DNA from: Pseudomonadota bacterium
Lineage (GTDB): Bacteria > Pseudomonadota > Alphaproteobacteria > Rhizobiales > Xanthobacteraceae
NCBI GenBank assembly: GCA_021779635.1
Contig: JAJYAH010000008.1
Coordinates: 1 to 31,131, forward strand
Reading direction: 5' to 3'
DNA: 31,131 nt
The position numbers and the translations under genes were made by a program. Positions 8,634 through 17,857 of this stretch are shown here, one piece after another (positions within the stretch are counted from its first letter, which is position 1; each line of letters starts with the position of its first letter). The notes beneath the pieces were generated by a model. It made no database searches and was not told the DNA's origin. It saw only the letters and a list, made by a program, of their open reading frames with translations.

Positions 8634-9113
8634 TTAGGCGCGCGCGCGGCCGCCCGAGGCGGCGGCGAGCACGGCGTTGATGATGGGTTCGTATCCGGTA
8701 CAACGGCAAATATTGCCCGCGATCGCATTGACGACGTCGGTGCGGGTCGGTGACGGGTTGTGGTCGAGCAGCGCCTTCGCCGCCATCAGCATGCCCGGCG
8801 TGCAATAGCCGCATTGTGCGGCGAAATGGTCCATGAAGGCGCGTTGCAGCGGGTGCAAATTCGCGCCATCCTTGAGACCGTCCAGCGTTTCCACCGAGCG
8901 GCCTGCCACGGTCTCCGCCAGTGTCAGGCATGAGAGGTGGGCCTGGCCGTCGATCAGCACCGTACAGGCGCCGCATCCCCCCTGGCCGCAACCAAATTTG
9001 GGCGTCATATCGCCGACCAGATCGCGCAAGGTAGAGAGCAGATTGGCGCCACCATCGACAAAGACCGCGACATCGCGGTCGTTGTGACGAAATTGCAGGG
9101 CGGTCTTGGCCAT
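8634..9113 (-). CDS. (2Fe-2S)-binding small subunit of molybdenum hydroxylase
   Basis: A 159-residue electron-transfer subunit, the usual length for CoxS-type proteins. The plant-type cluster is held by C42, C47, C50 and C62 (GCGQGGCGAC...SC), and the second, proximal cluster by C101, C104, C136 and C138 (QCGYCTPG and ICRCTGY). All eight ligands are present. It passes electrons from the molybdenum site to the FAD subunit. It sits between the FAD and molybdopterin genes, the medium-small-large order of cox operons. Confidence 0.97.
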   Translation of the reverse strand: MAKTALQFRHNDRDVAVFVDGGANLLSTLRDLVGDMTPKFGCGQGGCGACTVLIDGQAHLSCLTLAETVAGRSVETLDGLKDGANLHPLQRAFMDHFAAQCGYCTPGMLMAAKALLDHNPSPTRTDVVNAIAGNICRCTGYEPIINAVLAAASGGRARA

Positions 9114-9135
9114 GGGCGTTCCTTATCGGCTGTCT

Positions 9136-9951
9136 TTATTCCTGGCCGGTGAGCAGGCGGCGCAGATGGACGCCGATAACTTCACGCCGATACCAGGCAC
9201 TGGCGAATGAATCATTGGCGGGCGAAGTGCCTTCGATCGCGGCGGCGACCGCAGCAGTGACGCTCGCCGCATCGAGCGTGCGCCCTTCGATCGCGCGCTC
9301 GGCCGCCTTGGCGCGAACCGGCATCGCCGCCATCGCACCGTACGAGATGCGGCCGCCGACAACGCGGCCGCCGCTGGTCGGAAGAAGGGCCGCGAGCGTC
9401 ACCAGCGACCCGCCTTTCGGCTTGACGCGCGATATCTTGCGATAGCGAAACGCCTCGCCATGGGGGCGCTGGAAGGAGACGGAGAGCACCAGCGCGCCCG
9501 GCTGGCGATCGCGCCCGGCAAGGAACTCTTCGAGAGGCACGTCGCGCGCACCATAGCCGCCCTGCACCGCAACCGTGGCATCGAGCGCCAGCAGTGCGAC
9601 GGCGAAATCGCCGAACGGCGTTGGCGCGAACAGATTGCCGCCGACCGTGCCCATGTTGCGCACGGCCGGGCCGCCGATCGAGGCGGCGACGGCATGGAGA
9701 AACGCGAGTTCGCGCTCGGCGAGGACGCGCGCGAAGGTGACGCCGGCGCCGATCGTGATGCGGGAGCTGGCGAACTCGATCTGCGTCAAGGCGCGGTCGG
9801 TGGCCCGCACCACTGTCGAAATCGAGAGATCGCCTTCGTTGAGCGCGCGCATCACCAGCGTGCCGCCGCCGAGATAGCGCGCGTCGCGCTCCGACGAAAG
9901 AGCGGACGCGGCTTCCCCCGAGGTTGCGAACGTCTTCACCGTTACGGGCAT
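9136..9951 (-). CDS. FAD-binding medium subunit of molybdenum hydroxylase
   Basis: A 271-residue CoxM-type subunit. YLGGGTLVMRAL at about 26-37 and RNMGTVGGNLFAPTPFGD at about 98-115 are the two FAD-pyrophosphate motifs of the family, and the C-terminal third matches the CO dehydrogenase flavoprotein C-domain. It takes electrons from the [2Fe-2S] subunit and passes them to an acceptor. I start at the ATG at 9949-9951, preceded by a GGAGA site; the frame extends to 10005 but that would overlap the SRPBCC gene. The gap to the [2Fe-2S] gene is 22 bases. Confidence 0.95.
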   Translation of the reverse strand: MPVTVKTFATSGEAASALSSERDARYLGGGTLVMRALNEGDLSISTVVRATDRALTQIEFASSRITIGAGVTFARVLAERELAFLHAVAASIGGPAVRNMGTVGGNLFAPTPFGDFAVALLALDATVAVQGGYGARDVPLEEFLAGRDRQPGALVLSVSFQRPHGEAFRYRKISRVKPKGGSLVTLAALLPTSGGRVVGGRISYGAMAAMPVRAKAAERAIEGRTLDAASVTAAVAAAIEGTSPANDSFASAWYRREVIGVHLRRLLTGQE

Positions 9952-9967
9952 GATTTTGTCTCCGCGC

Positions 9968-10411
9968 TCATGCGGCTCCCTGGAGATGCCGGCGGATCGC
10001 CTCAAAGCCGGCCTGATAGATCTGCTCGCCCACCATTTCGGTGAGCTCGGCTGCGTCGGCGGGCCGCGTCGTGAAGCGCGACTCCCAATGCCAGAACGTT
10101 CGGTCGCCGTCCGTCACCGGCAGCAGCCGCACATGCGCGACGTAGTTGAACATCGGGATTGGCGTATCGAGCAGGCAATAGCTGAAGGTCTGTTCGAGAT
10201 CGGAGAGCGCCAGCAATTGCTCGCGCAGCTCCGAGCCGTCCTTCAGCTTGAAGCGTCGCACGCAGCCGATGCGGTCCGAGGATTGCGCCCGCTCGATGGT
10301 GCTGGTGGCGACCGCCGGATGCCAGCGGTCATGGCCGTTGAAATCGCGCAGCACGTTCCAGACCGCGCCAGTCGGCGCGTCCAGGATTGTGCTTTTGACG
10401 ATATGCGGCAC
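9968..10411 (-). CDS. SRPBCC-family protein (polyketide cyclase/CoxG-like fold), second copy
   Basis: A 147-residue START/SRPBCC-fold protein with the typical N-terminal pattern (VWNVLRDFNGHDRWHPAV at about 17-34) and a C-terminal amphipathic helix. The fold forms a hydrophobic ligand pocket. Family members bind aromatic or lipid ligands, and CoxG, found in CO dehydrogenase clusters, has the same fold. It is clearly a paralogue of the gene 3 bases upstream; the two share DFNG..WHPA, DRIGCVR/DKIGCVR and LRLLPVTDG/LRLTPVTDG-type blocks. It lies 16 bases before the FAD subunit gene. The role may be ligand binding or membrane recruitment of the hydroxylase, but no catalytic residue can be named. 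Confidence 0.85.
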   Translation of the reverse strand: MPHIVKSTILDAPTGAVWNVLRDFNGHDRWHPAVATSTIERAQSSDRIGCVRRFKLKDGSELREQLLALSDLEQTFSYCLLDTPIPMFNYVAHVRLLPVTDGDRTFWHWESRFTTRPADAAELTEMVGEQIYQAGFEAIRRHLQGAA

Positions 10412-10414
10412 GGT

Positions 10415-10852
10415 TCAGCCTCCGAACGCGCGCTTGAGCGCATCGAAGCCGCCCTGGAACACGCCGCCGCCGATGGTGTTGATCAGTTCGGCTTCGCGCT
10501 CGGGCGCGCAGTCGAACTCGGCCGACCATTCCATGAAGGTCTTTTCACCGTCGGTGACCGGGGTCAGGCGCAACGTCGCGACATAGTTCTCGACGCCCAT
10601 CGGCGACTCGAGAATCGAATAGGTGCAGAACATGTCGAAGTCGGAGAGCCCGAGCAGCTTTTCTCGAATGCGGTCGCCGTTGCGCAACCTGAAATCGCGC
10701 ACGCAGCCGATCTTGTCGGCGGGCTCGCCGCCCTCGATGCGGCTCTCGGCGATCGCCGGGTGCCAGTTGGGCAGACCGTTGAAGTCGCGCACCCGCGTCC
10801 ACACCCGGTCGTTGCGGGCGTTGACGACGGTCGAAACATAAACACGAGCCAT
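10415..10852 (-). CDS. SRPBCC-family protein, first copy
   Basis: A 145-residue SRPBCC-fold protein, paralogue of the next gene downstream, with RVRDFNGLPNWHPAI at about 20-34 and ADKIGCVRDFRLRNGD at about 45-60. The pair probably arose by tandem duplication and has since diverged, so they may form a heterodimer or bind different ligands. It starts at an ATG at 10850-10852, 9 bases after the flotillin stop. Like its partner it has no membrane segment or signal peptide. Assignment to the fold is firm; the function is not. Confidence 0.85.
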   Translation of the reverse strand: MARVYVSTVVNARNDRVWTRVRDFNGLPNWHPAIAESRIEGGEPADKIGCVRDFRLRNGDRIREKLLGLSDFDMFCTYSILESPMGVENYVATLRLTPVTDGEKTFMEWSAEFDCAPEREAELINTIGGGVFQGGFDALKRAFGG

Positions 10853-10861
10853 GACGCGCCC

Positions 10862-13800
10862 TCAACCCTTCTTGCCTGGCGTCGGCGCCGGCGGCTTGGC
10901 TTCGCTCTCCTTTTTCGGTGCCGCGGCCTCCTTGCGGATGCCCTGCATGTCGCGGGCTTCGCGAATAAGGCCCGGCATCTTGGAAAGGCTCCCCCCTTCG
11001 ACGCCGATGTCGGCGAGGATCGAATCGATCAATGGCGCCTGAACACGGTAGCGCAAGGCCGAATCGATCACCTCGTCGGTGGCGCTGCGCCCGCCCCCTC
11101 CACCACCGCCGCCGATACCGCCGGCCAGGCCGTCGACATGCAGGATGCGGATACCCTCGATTTTCTCCATCGGCTTGACGCTCTCGCGCACGATGCCCTC
11201 GATGCGATCGAGCAGCTTGCGGCGGAACAGCGAGTAGCGCGCCTGGTCGGTGAGCACGTTCTCGGCCTCGTTGAGCAGCTTCTGCCCCTCGGCCTCGACC
11301 GCTGCGCGCACGCGTTCGGCCTCGGCGGCGATGCGCTTCTCCTCGGCTTCCTTCTCGGCGATCAGCACCTCGACCGTCCTGCGCCGCTTGGCGATCTCGC
11401 TGTCGCGCACGGTGATGACGCGCTCGGCCGCCTCGGTCGCGCGCGCCTTGGCGTTCTCGGCCTCCGCTTGCGCGGCCGAATGTTCCAGCGACTTCTGATA
11501 GAGCGCAATCGCCTTCTCCATCAGAACCGTCTCGACCTCCTTCTCGCGGTTGATCTCCAGCTTGCGCAATTCGCGTTCGCGGCCGATGCGGGCCTCGTCG
11601 AGCCCGCGGTCTGAGGCGATGCGCGCGCGCTGCACCTCTTCGTTCGCCGCGATCTCGGCTTCCTGCAACGCCTGGACGCGACCGACTTCGAGCTGCTCGA
11701 TCACGCGCCGGCGCTCCAGCCGCGCCGCTTCCAGCGCCTGCTCCCTGGAGACTTCAGTGGTCTCGACGTCACGGCGGGCGACGATTTCGGCCTGCTTGAC
11801 TTGCCGATCGGCGTCGATGCGCTCCGAGCGTTTCGCCGATAGCGCGATGACGCGCTCTTCATCGGCGATTTCGACCGTTCGCTTCTGTTCGATGTTGAGC
11901 ACTTCGCGGGTCTTGCTGGAGGCAATGCGATCCGCCTCGAGCGCAAGCTCGACGCCGATGCGCTGACGCTCGATGGTGTCGCGGCGTTTCAGTTCGGCCG
12001 CCTCGACCGCCTGGTCGCGGTCGATCTGCAGGTTGCGGATGGCCTCTTCCTTGGCGATGCGATCTGCCTCGACCTTGCGCTCCTGGGCGATGCGGGCGGT
12101 CTCGACCAGCTGCTTGGCTGATATCTCGGCCTTCTCCAGCGTTTCGTTGCGGGCAATTTCGAGCTTGCGCGTCTCGCTCTCGGCCGCGATCGAATCGGCG
12201 GCGGTTTTCTTTTCCTGGGCGATGCGGGCGGCGCGGGTCGCCTGCCGGGCGGCGATCTCGGCCTCCTCGGTCGCACGCTGGCGCTCGATATCCTGCTCCT
12301 TGGTCTCCTGATCGCTCATGATGCGTGCAAGAGATATGTTCTTTTCCTGGGCGATCCTTGCTGCCTCGATCGCCTCGCGCGAGGCGATGTCGGCTTCCTC
12401 GATCGCGCGATTGCGTGCGATCTCGAGCCCGCGGATGCGCTCCTCCTGCGCGATGCGCGACGCTTCGGTCGCCTCACGCGCCGCGATCCCGGCGACTTCG
12501 ACGGCCTGGTTGCGATCGATCTCCAGTTTGCGGGTGTTCTGCTCGGCGGCGATGCGCTCGGCGGCGAGCGCGCGTTCGCGGGCGATGCGGGCGGCCTCCA
12601 CCGCTTGCTGTGCCGCGATCTCGGCTTCCTGTATAGCGCGGGTCTGCCGGATCTCCAGCGAACGGGTGTGCTCGTCGGAGGCAATTCGTTCGGCGTTGAC
12701 GACGGTGGTCTGCGCGATCCGCGCCTTCTCGGTCGCTTCCTTGGCTGATATCTCTGCTTCGTCGACCGAGCGGGTGCGTTCGATTTCGCGCCGGCGTGTT
12801 TCTTCCTCATTGGCGATGCGGGCGTCGGTAACGACGCGGTCCTGCTGGATCCGGGCCTTCTCGACGAATTCGCGTGCCTGAATCTCGGCTTCCTCGACCG
12901 CGCGGCCGCGTTCGATCTCCTTCTGCCGGACGTCGCGTTCGGACTCGATGCGGGCACTGTCGACCGAGCGCTGGTTGGCAATGCGCGCCTTCTCGATTTC
13001 CTCGCGCGCCAGGATCTCCTTTTCCTCGACCGCCTGGGTACGCTCGATTTCCCTTTGCCGGGTTTCGCGCTCGGAGGCGATGCGCGCTTCCGCGATCGCC
13101 TGCTCGTTGGCGATGCGCGCCTTTTCGATGGTTTCGCGTGCCGAGATCTGCGCCTGTTCGGCTTCGGTCTCGCGCAACGCCCGTTCGCGCGCCACCTCGG
13201 TTCGTTGCAGGGCCCGGCTCACCTCGATATCTCGCTCCTGATCGAGGCGCGCAGTCTCGCTCTGGCGTTCGATATCGAGCGCCTGCCGTTCGGCTTCAAG
13301 ATTGCGGGTACGGATCTTGATCATCGAATCCTGTTCGATGTCGTTACGCAGCTTGCGCTTGGCCTCGATGTCTTCCATCAGCCGGGTCAAGCCTTCCGCG
13401 TCGAAGCGGTTGGATGGATTGAAGAACTCGAGGTCGGTCTGATCGAGGTCGGTGATGGCGACGGATTCGAGCTCCAGGCCGTTCTGGGCGAGGGCTTCGG
13501 CGGCGGCTTCCTTGACACGGGCGACATATTCGCCGCGTTTTTCGTGCATCTGCTCCATCGTCATTTCCGAGGCGACCGAGCGCATCGCGGAGACGAACTT
13601 GCCGGACAGCAACGCATGCAGCCGTTCGGGTTCCAGCGTCCGCCGCCCGAGCGTCGCCGCGGCGATCGAAACCGCTTCGCGCGTTGGCCGCACCCGGACA
13701 TAGAAATCGGCCTCGATGTCGATGCGCATGCGATCGCGGGTGATGACGGCGTCCTGCTTCGACCGGGTGATCGGCATCGGCAGCACGTTCATATTGACCG

Positions 13801-13999
13801 GCGTGAAGTCATGAATGAAAGGGAGCACGAAGGCGCCACCGTCGATCACCACCTGTTCGCCGAGGAAGCCGGTGCGCACGAACGACACTTCCTTGGAAGA
13901 TCGGTGATAGAGCCAATTCACGACGTAAACGGCCACGACGATCACCACCAGCGCGACGATGAGCCACAGGATCAATTCACCAACAAGAATCCCTGACAT
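10862..13999 (-). CDS. Giant flotillin-like (SPFH) protein with a hendecad-repeat coiled coil
   Basis: A 1045-residue protein, about twice the length of usual bacterial flotillins. Residues 8-30 form one membrane helix; residues 35-200 are the SPFH (band 7) domain; about 248-720 is an unbroken array of 44-residue repeats (four hendecads each); 720-950 is a less regular coiled coil; the tail has a poly-Gly run (IGGGGGGGGR) and a Lys/Pro-rich end. Flotillins organise ordered membrane patches and oligomerise through their coiled coil. I start at the ATG at 13997-13999 (GGGGAGG upstream); the frame is open to 14254, but that extension lies over the TIM-barrel gene. Placed between the Tm-1 modules and the hydroxylase, it may scaffold the uptake and oxidation proteins at the inner membrane; that is inference. 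Confidence 0.93.
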   Translation of the reverse strand: MSGILVGELILWLIVALVVIVVAVYVVNWLYHRSSKEVSFVRTGFLGEQVVIDGGAFVLPFIHDFTPVNMNVLPMPITRSKQDAVITRDRMRIDIEADFYVRVRPTREAVSIAAATLGRRTLEPERLHALLSGKFVSAMRSVASEMTMEQMHEKRGEYVARVKEAAAEALAQNGLELESVAITDLDQTDLEFFNPSNRFDAEGLTRLMEDIEAKRKLRNDIEQDSMIKIRTRNLEAERQALDIERQSETARLDQERDIEVSRALQRTEVARERALRETEAEQAQISARETIEKARIANEQAIAEARIASERETRQREIERTQAVEEKEILAREEIEKARIANQRSVDSARIESERDVRQKEIERGRAVEEAEIQAREFVEKARIQQDRVVTDARIANEEETRRREIERTRSVDEAEISAKEATEKARIAQTTVVNAERIASDEHTRSLEIRQTRAIQEAEIAAQQAVEAARIARERALAAERIAAEQNTRKLEIDRNQAVEVAGIAAREATEASRIAQEERIRGLEIARNRAIEEADIASREAIEAARIAQEKNISLARIMSDQETKEQDIERQRATEEAEIAARQATRAARIAQEKKTAADSIAAESETRKLEIARNETLEKAEISAKQLVETARIAQERKVEADRIAKEEAIRNLQIDRDQAVEAAELKRRDTIERQRIGVELALEADRIASSKTREVLNIEQKRTVEIADEERVIALSAKRSERIDADRQVKQAEIVARRDVETTEVSREQALEAARLERRRVIEQLEVGRVQALQEAEIAANEEVQRARIASDRGLDEARIGRERELRKLEINREKEVETVLMEKAIALYQKSLEHSAAQAEAENAKARATEAAERVITVRDSEIAKRRRTVEVLIAEKEAEEKRIAAEAERVRAAVEAEGQKLLNEAENVLTDQARYSLFRRKLLDRIEGIVRESVKPMEKIEGIRILHVDGLAGGIGGGGGGGGRSATDEVIDSALRYRVQAPLIDSILADIGVEGGSLSKMPGLIREARDMQGIRKEAAAPKKESEAKPPAPTPGKKG
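11840..13258 (-). repeat. Tandem 132-bp (44-codon) coiled-coil repeats within the flotillin gene
   Basis: Reading the protein in blocks starting with E-(K/A/T)-A-R-(I/L), I can align units at residues 248, 292, 336, 380, 424, 468, 512, 545, 589, 633 and 677. All are 44 residues except the unit at 512-544, which is 33, exactly one hendecad shorter. The consensus is roughly ExARIAxxxxxxxxRIxxExxTRxxEIxRxxAVExAEIxAREA. Later units are more diverged. The pattern implies growth by internal duplication and at least one 11-residue deletion in register. Confidence 0.85.
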
Positions 14000-14025
14000 A
14001 GTACCTACCTCCCCGTAACCGGCGC

Positions 14026-14859
14026 TCAACCCACGCCGATCGCCTTGAATTTTCGAACCTGCTCCGTCAGCGCCCGCTCCACCGGCAGCCGCTCCATCGA
14101 CGAAGCGCCATAGAAGCCGTGACACTTGCGCGTGTTTTTCATGATGAACGCGGCGTCCGCCGGCTCCGCCACCGGCCCGCCATGCGCCAGCACCAGAATC
14201 CCGGGATCGACCGCCAGGGCTGCCGCCGCCCAGGCGTCGATGAGAGCGGGACAATCCTGAAGTTTCAGCGCGGTCTGCGCGCCGATCGCGCCGCCGGTGG
14301 TCAGGCCGAGATGGCAGACGACGATGTCGGCGCCTGCCCCAGCCATCGCCCTGGCATCGGCCTCGTTGAATACATAGGGCGTGGTCAGCATATCCTTGGC
14401 GCGCGCCTTGGCGATCATCTCGACCTCCATCGCGTAGGACATCCCGGTTTCTTCGAGATTGGCGCGAAAGACGCCGTCGATCAGCCCGACGGTCGGGAAA
14501 TTCTGCACTCCGGCAAAGCCGAGCGCCTTCAACTGATCGAGGAAGACGTCCATGTCGCGGAACGGATCGGTGCCGTTGACGCCCGCCAGCACCGGCGTGT
14601 TCTTGACGACGGGCAGCACTTCACCCGCCATTTCGACGACGATGGCATTGGCGTCGCCATACGGCATCAATCCTGCGAGCGAGCCGCGTCCGGCCATCCG
14701 GTAGCGGCCCGAATTATAAATGACGATCAGGTCGATGCCGCCTGCTTCCTCGCATTTGGCGGAGAGTCCGGTGCCGGCGCCGCCGCCGACGATCGGCTCG
14801 CCGCGCGCGACCATGGCACGGAATTTCTTCAACAGTTCGGCGCGTTCAAACCGGGGCAT
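14026..14859 (-). CDS. TIM-barrel protein of the phosphoenolpyruvate hydrolase-like family (Tm-1 C-terminal domain homologue)
   Basis: A 277-residue predicted TIM-barrel enzyme of the family annotated as phosphoenolpyruvate hydrolase-like and homologous to the C-terminal domain of tomato Tm-1. Recognisable blocks are [19 protein letters not shown] at about 23-41, [18 protein letters not shown] at about 44-61, [13 protein letters not shown] at about 116-128 and the C-terminal [12 protein letters not shown]. No signal or membrane segment is present. It starts 3 bases after the LivF-Tm-1 fusion gene stops. In many bacteria this gene and a UPF0261 gene are neighbours; here the UPF0261 part is welded to a transporter ATPase. 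The reaction is not known for the family. Confidence 0.9.
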   Translation of the reverse strand: MPRFERAELLKKFRAMVARGEPIVGGGAGTGLSAKCEEAGGIDLIVIYNSGRYRMAGRGSLAGLMPYGDANAIVVEMAGEVLPVVKNTPVLAGVNGTDPFRDMDVFLDQLKALGFAGVQNFPTVGLIDGVFRANLEETGMSYAMEVEMIAKARAKDMLTTPYVFNEADARAMAGAGADIVVCHLGLTTGGAIGAQTALKLQDCPALIDAWAAAALAVDPGILVLAHGGPVAEPADAAFIMKNTRKCHGFYGASSMERLPVERALTEQVRKFKAIGVG

Positions 14860-14862
14860 CGA

Positions 14863-17082
14863 TCACCGCGCCACCCGCCGGCGCGTGCTGGTACGCCCCA
14901 CGATCAAGCGGAACGCCGCGACGATCGCCGCCGCGAATTCGGGCTCGTTGATGTTGCGCTTCAGCCGGATGAGCTGCCGGTTGCTCGTCTGGCGCACCGT
15001 CTGATCGAGCGCGCGGAACAGCGCGGCATCGGCGTCGGGGTCCCAGAACGGCTGCCCCGGCGCGTCGAGCGCGGAGACGCCGCCTTCCGGCAGAAAGAAT
15101 CGCACCGGCCCGTCCATGGCGTTGAGGCGCTCGCCGATCCAGCGGCCCATGCGCTCGTTCTCTTCGGCGGTGGTGCGCATCAGCGTGACTTGCGGATTGT
15201 GAACGTGCAGCTTGCGGCCGCGGTAGCGCTCGGGGATCGTGTCGGGCGCGCCGAAATTCACCATGTCGAGCGCGCCGACCGAGCCGATACAGGGCACGCG
15301 GGTGCGAACGATGGCGCCGAAGCGATCCTCGGTCGCCGGGAACACGCCGCCCATCAGGAGATCGCAGACCTCGGTGGTCGTGAGGTCGATAACCCCTGAC
15401 AACAGGCCGGAATCGACCAGCTTCTCCATCGAGCGGCCGACGACGCCGGTGGCGTGGAAGACCAGGCATTCGTATTCGCCGCGCAACGCCGCTGCGATAT
15501 TCTGCACGGCGGGCGTGGTGACGCCGAACATCGTCAGGCCGACTGCAGGCAGATCGGGGCCTTGCTCGCGCGCATTCGCCGCGCGTTGGTCGAGCCGCGC
15601 CTTCACCATGCCGACCAGGGCGTTGGCGCCATTGGCGAGCACCTGGCGCGAGATCGAGTTCAGCCCCTGCACATCGGTGACCGAGTACATCATGGTGATG
15701 TCGGCGGGCCCGACATAGGGCGCGACGTCGCCCGAGGCGACCGAGGAGACAATGAGCTTGGGCACGCCGATCGGAAGCGCGCGCATGCCCGGCGCCACCA
15801 ATGAGGCGCCGCCCGATCCGCCGGCGGAGATCACGCCGACGATGTCGCCCTGGCGGCGCAGCCAGTTGGTGAAGGCCTCCGCCATCGCCGTCACCGAAGC
15901 GCCGCGATCCGAACCGAACACCGCGCCGCCGCCGCGGGTGTGGTTAAGGGCTATTTCCTGGGCGGAGACGTCGCAGGACGCGGCCTTGCCGGCCGTCGAG
16001 ACGTCGACGAGGCGCGTGCGCAGCCCGCTGCCGGCCACGATGTCGCGGATGAATCGGAGTTCCTCGCCCTTGGTATCCAGCGTGCCGACGACGAGCACGG
16101 TCGGCCGTCCGGAGCTTCGCGCTGCTTCCGTGTCGCGGCGCGGTCGCGCGGCCTCCTCGAGCCTCAACACACCGGTCGAGAGCGCACGGGCGCCGGACTC
16201 GATGCGCGCGATCGGCACCGGCTGCGACCATCGGGTCGGCGGCGTCGGATTGGAAATGTAGACGCGGACCGGTGCCGGGCTCTTCGGGCGCGGGGAAGCC
16301 GCCTTTCCCGCACCCTCGTCCTTGGCCTCCGCGCTAACCTCGATCTCGGCTTCGGAGTGACGTCCGACGCCGAGCAGACGCTGTTGCAGGTCACGGTCGG
16401 AGGCCAGGCGCGCGGAGTCGATGACGCGATTGACGCGGCCGTTGACCATGATGGCGACGCTGTTGGCGACCGCTGTCGCCACCCCGATATTCTGCTCGAT
16501 GACGAGGACCGAAATGTCGCCTTCCTCGCCCAGCCGGACCAGCATCTCCTCGACCTGTGCGACGATGACGGGGGCGAGCCCTTCGGTTGGCTCGTCCATG
16601 ATCAGGAGACGCGGATTGGTGACCAGAGCGCGCGAGATCGCCAGCATCTGCTGCTCGCCGCCGGAAAGCTGGCCTCCACCATTGTTCTTGCGTTCGGCAA
16701 GGCGCGGGAATGTGTCGTAGATGCGCTCGACCGTCCAGGCGCCACGCCGCAAGCCCGCGGTCATGCGCAAATGCTCGTCGACGGTGAGCGAACGCCACAG
16801 ACGTCGCCCCTGCGGTACGTAGCCGACGCCGAGCCGGGCAATTTGCGCAGGTTGCAGCGACAACAGGTCTTCGCCGCCGACGCGGACGGAACCACCGGTC
16901 GCGCGCACCAGTCCCATGATCGTCTTGCAGAGCGTCGTCTTGCCCATGCCGTTGCGGCCGACGACCGAAAGCACGCCGGAATCGAGCGTCAGGTCGACGC
17001 CCTGCAGCGCATGCGAGCGGCCGTAATAGACGTCGAGGCCCCTGACCTCGAGAATCGGAGCGGCGCGTCGCGCGTCAGCCAT
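14863..17082 (-). CDS. LivF-type ABC ATPase fused to Tm-1-like (UPF0261) ATP-binding domain
   Basis: A 739-residue fusion. Residues 8-240 are a LivF ATPase with Walker A GRNGMGKT (42-49), signature LSGGEQQ (139-145) and Walker B LLIMDEP (159-165). About 240-325 is a low-complexity linker. From about 327 ([16 protein letters not shown]) to the end is a UPF0261/Tm-1 N-terminal-like domain, with GGSGGASL and a [13 protein letters not shown] block in which relatives have Gly-Gly instead of Val-Val-Gly. No frameshift or stop breaks the joint, so the fusion is genuine in this sequence. The ATG at 17080-17082 has GGAGGTG upstream and overlaps the end of livG by 8 bases. The first part powers import; the second may couple import to handling of the substrate. 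Confidence 0.92.
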   Translation of the reverse strand: MADARRAAPILEVRGLDVYYGRSHALQGVDLTLDSGVLSVVGRNGMGKTTLCKTIMGLVRATGGSVRVGGEDLLSLQPAQIARLGVGYVPQGRRLWRSLTVDEHLRMTAGLRRGAWTVERIYDTFPRLAERKNNGGGQLSGGEQQMLAISRALVTNPRLLIMDEPTEGLAPVIVAQVEEMLVRLGEEGDISVLVIEQNIGVATAVANSVAIMVNGRVNRVIDSARLASDRDLQQRLLGVGRHSEAEIEVSAEAKDEGAGKAASPRPKSPAPVRVYISNPTPPTRWSQPVPIARIESGARALSTGVLRLEEAARPRRDTEAARSSGRPTVLVVGTLDTKGEELRFIRDIVAGSGLRTRLVDVSTAGKAASCDVSAQEIALNHTRGGGAVFGSDRGASVTAMAEAFTNWLRRQGDIVGVISAGGSGGASLVAPGMRALPIGVPKLIVSSVASGDVAPYVGPADITMMYSVTDVQGLNSISRQVLANGANALVGMVKARLDQRAANAREQGPDLPAVGLTMFGVTTPAVQNIAAALRGEYECLVFHATGVVGRSMEKLVDSGLLSGVIDLTTTEVCDLLMGGVFPATEDRFGAIVRTRVPCIGSVGALDMVNFGAPDTIPERYRGRKLHVHNPQVTLMRTTAEENERMGRWIGERLNAMDGPVRFFLPEGGVSALDAPGQPFWDPDADAALFRALDQTVRQTSNRQLIRLKRNINEPEFAAAIVAAFRLIVGRTSTRRRVAR

Positions 17083-17857
17083 GCCCACCTCCGAGATAAA
17101 GCTCCTGGACCTCGGGATCGGACTCGATTTCCTGCGGCGGCCCTTCCTTGAAGATGCGGCCATTGTGCATCATCGTAACGCTCTCGACGACGCGCAGCGC
17201 CACATCCATGTCGTGTTCGATGATGATGTAGCCGATATGGCCGGGCAGCGACGTCAGGATTTCCACCAACTCGCCGCGCTCGGTCGGCGACAGGCCGGCG
17301 GCCGGTTCATCGAACAGGATGAAGCGCGGCGCGCCCGCGAGCGCCAGTGCGATTTCCAGCTGGCGCTGCTGACCGTAGGCGAGTTCGGCGACGCGCCGCT
17401 GCTTGACCGCCGTCAGATGCACCGCCTGGACGAGATCGTCGGCCGCTTGCACCAGCGCATCGTTGATGCGCGGCCGGATCGGCGAGAAGCGGCTGCGCGA
17501 AACGCCGCAACAGGCCAGATAGACGTTGTCGTGAACGGTGAGTCCCGGGAACAGCGCGGAAATCTGATAGGTGCGCCGCAGGCCGCGGCGAATCCGCTCA
17601 TAGGGCGGAAAGTGGGTGACGTCCTCGCCGAAGAACCGGATGGTGCCGGAGGTCGGCGGAAAATCGCCGGTGATGCAGTTGAAGAGCGTGGTCTTGCCGG
17701 CGCCGTTGGAGCCGAGCACCGCCCGCCGCTCCCCGGGGCGCACTGTCAGCGTGACGTCGGTCAACGCCGCGAGTGCCCCGAAAAGCCGTGTCACGCCGCG
17801 CAGTTCGAGCGCAGCTCCAGTACCGACCGCTGAAAGGCGCCGCGCGACGCTATCCAT
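17075..17857 (-). CDS. livG: LivG-type ABC transporter ATP-binding protein
   Basis: A 260-residue ATPase of the branched-chain amino acid/amide (HAAT) transporter family. Walker A is GSNGAGKT, the signature region is [16 protein letters not shown], in which the usual LSxGxQ reads AYGQQ as in many LivG proteins, and Walker B is FILFDEP followed by AAGLSPTE and the H-loop IIIEHDMD. The ATG at 17855-17857 carries GGAGG eight bases upstream; it overlaps the end of livM by 8 bases. It should form a heterodimeric motor with the LivF domain of the next gene. Confidence 0.94.
   Translation of the reverse strand: MDSVARRLSAVGTGAALELRGVTRLFGALAALTDVTLTVRPGERRAVLGSNGAGKTTLFNCITGDFPPTSGTIRFFGEDVTHFPPYERIRRGLRRTYQISALFPGLTVHDNVYLACCGVSRSRFSPIRPRINDALVQAADDLVQAVHLTAVKQRRVAELAYGQQRQLEIALALAGAPRFILFDEPAAGLSPTERGELVEILTSLPGHIGYIIIEHDMDVALRVVESVTMMHNGRIFKEGPPQEIESDPEVQELYLGGGHG

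Noticed and set aside
7075..8637. 520-codon plus-strand open frame opposite the molybdopterin gene
   Set aside because: Antisense shadow produced by GC-rich codon use; no family resemblance and no fitting ribosome-binding site.
9950..11614. 554-codon plus-strand open frame opposite the SRPBCC and flotillin genes
   Set aside because: Crosses four real gene boundaries on the other strand and has low-complexity composition.
14000..14254. N-terminal extension of the flotillin frame
   Set aside because: Overlaps the TIM-barrel gene and lies upstream of a strong ribosome-binding site and typical flotillin start.
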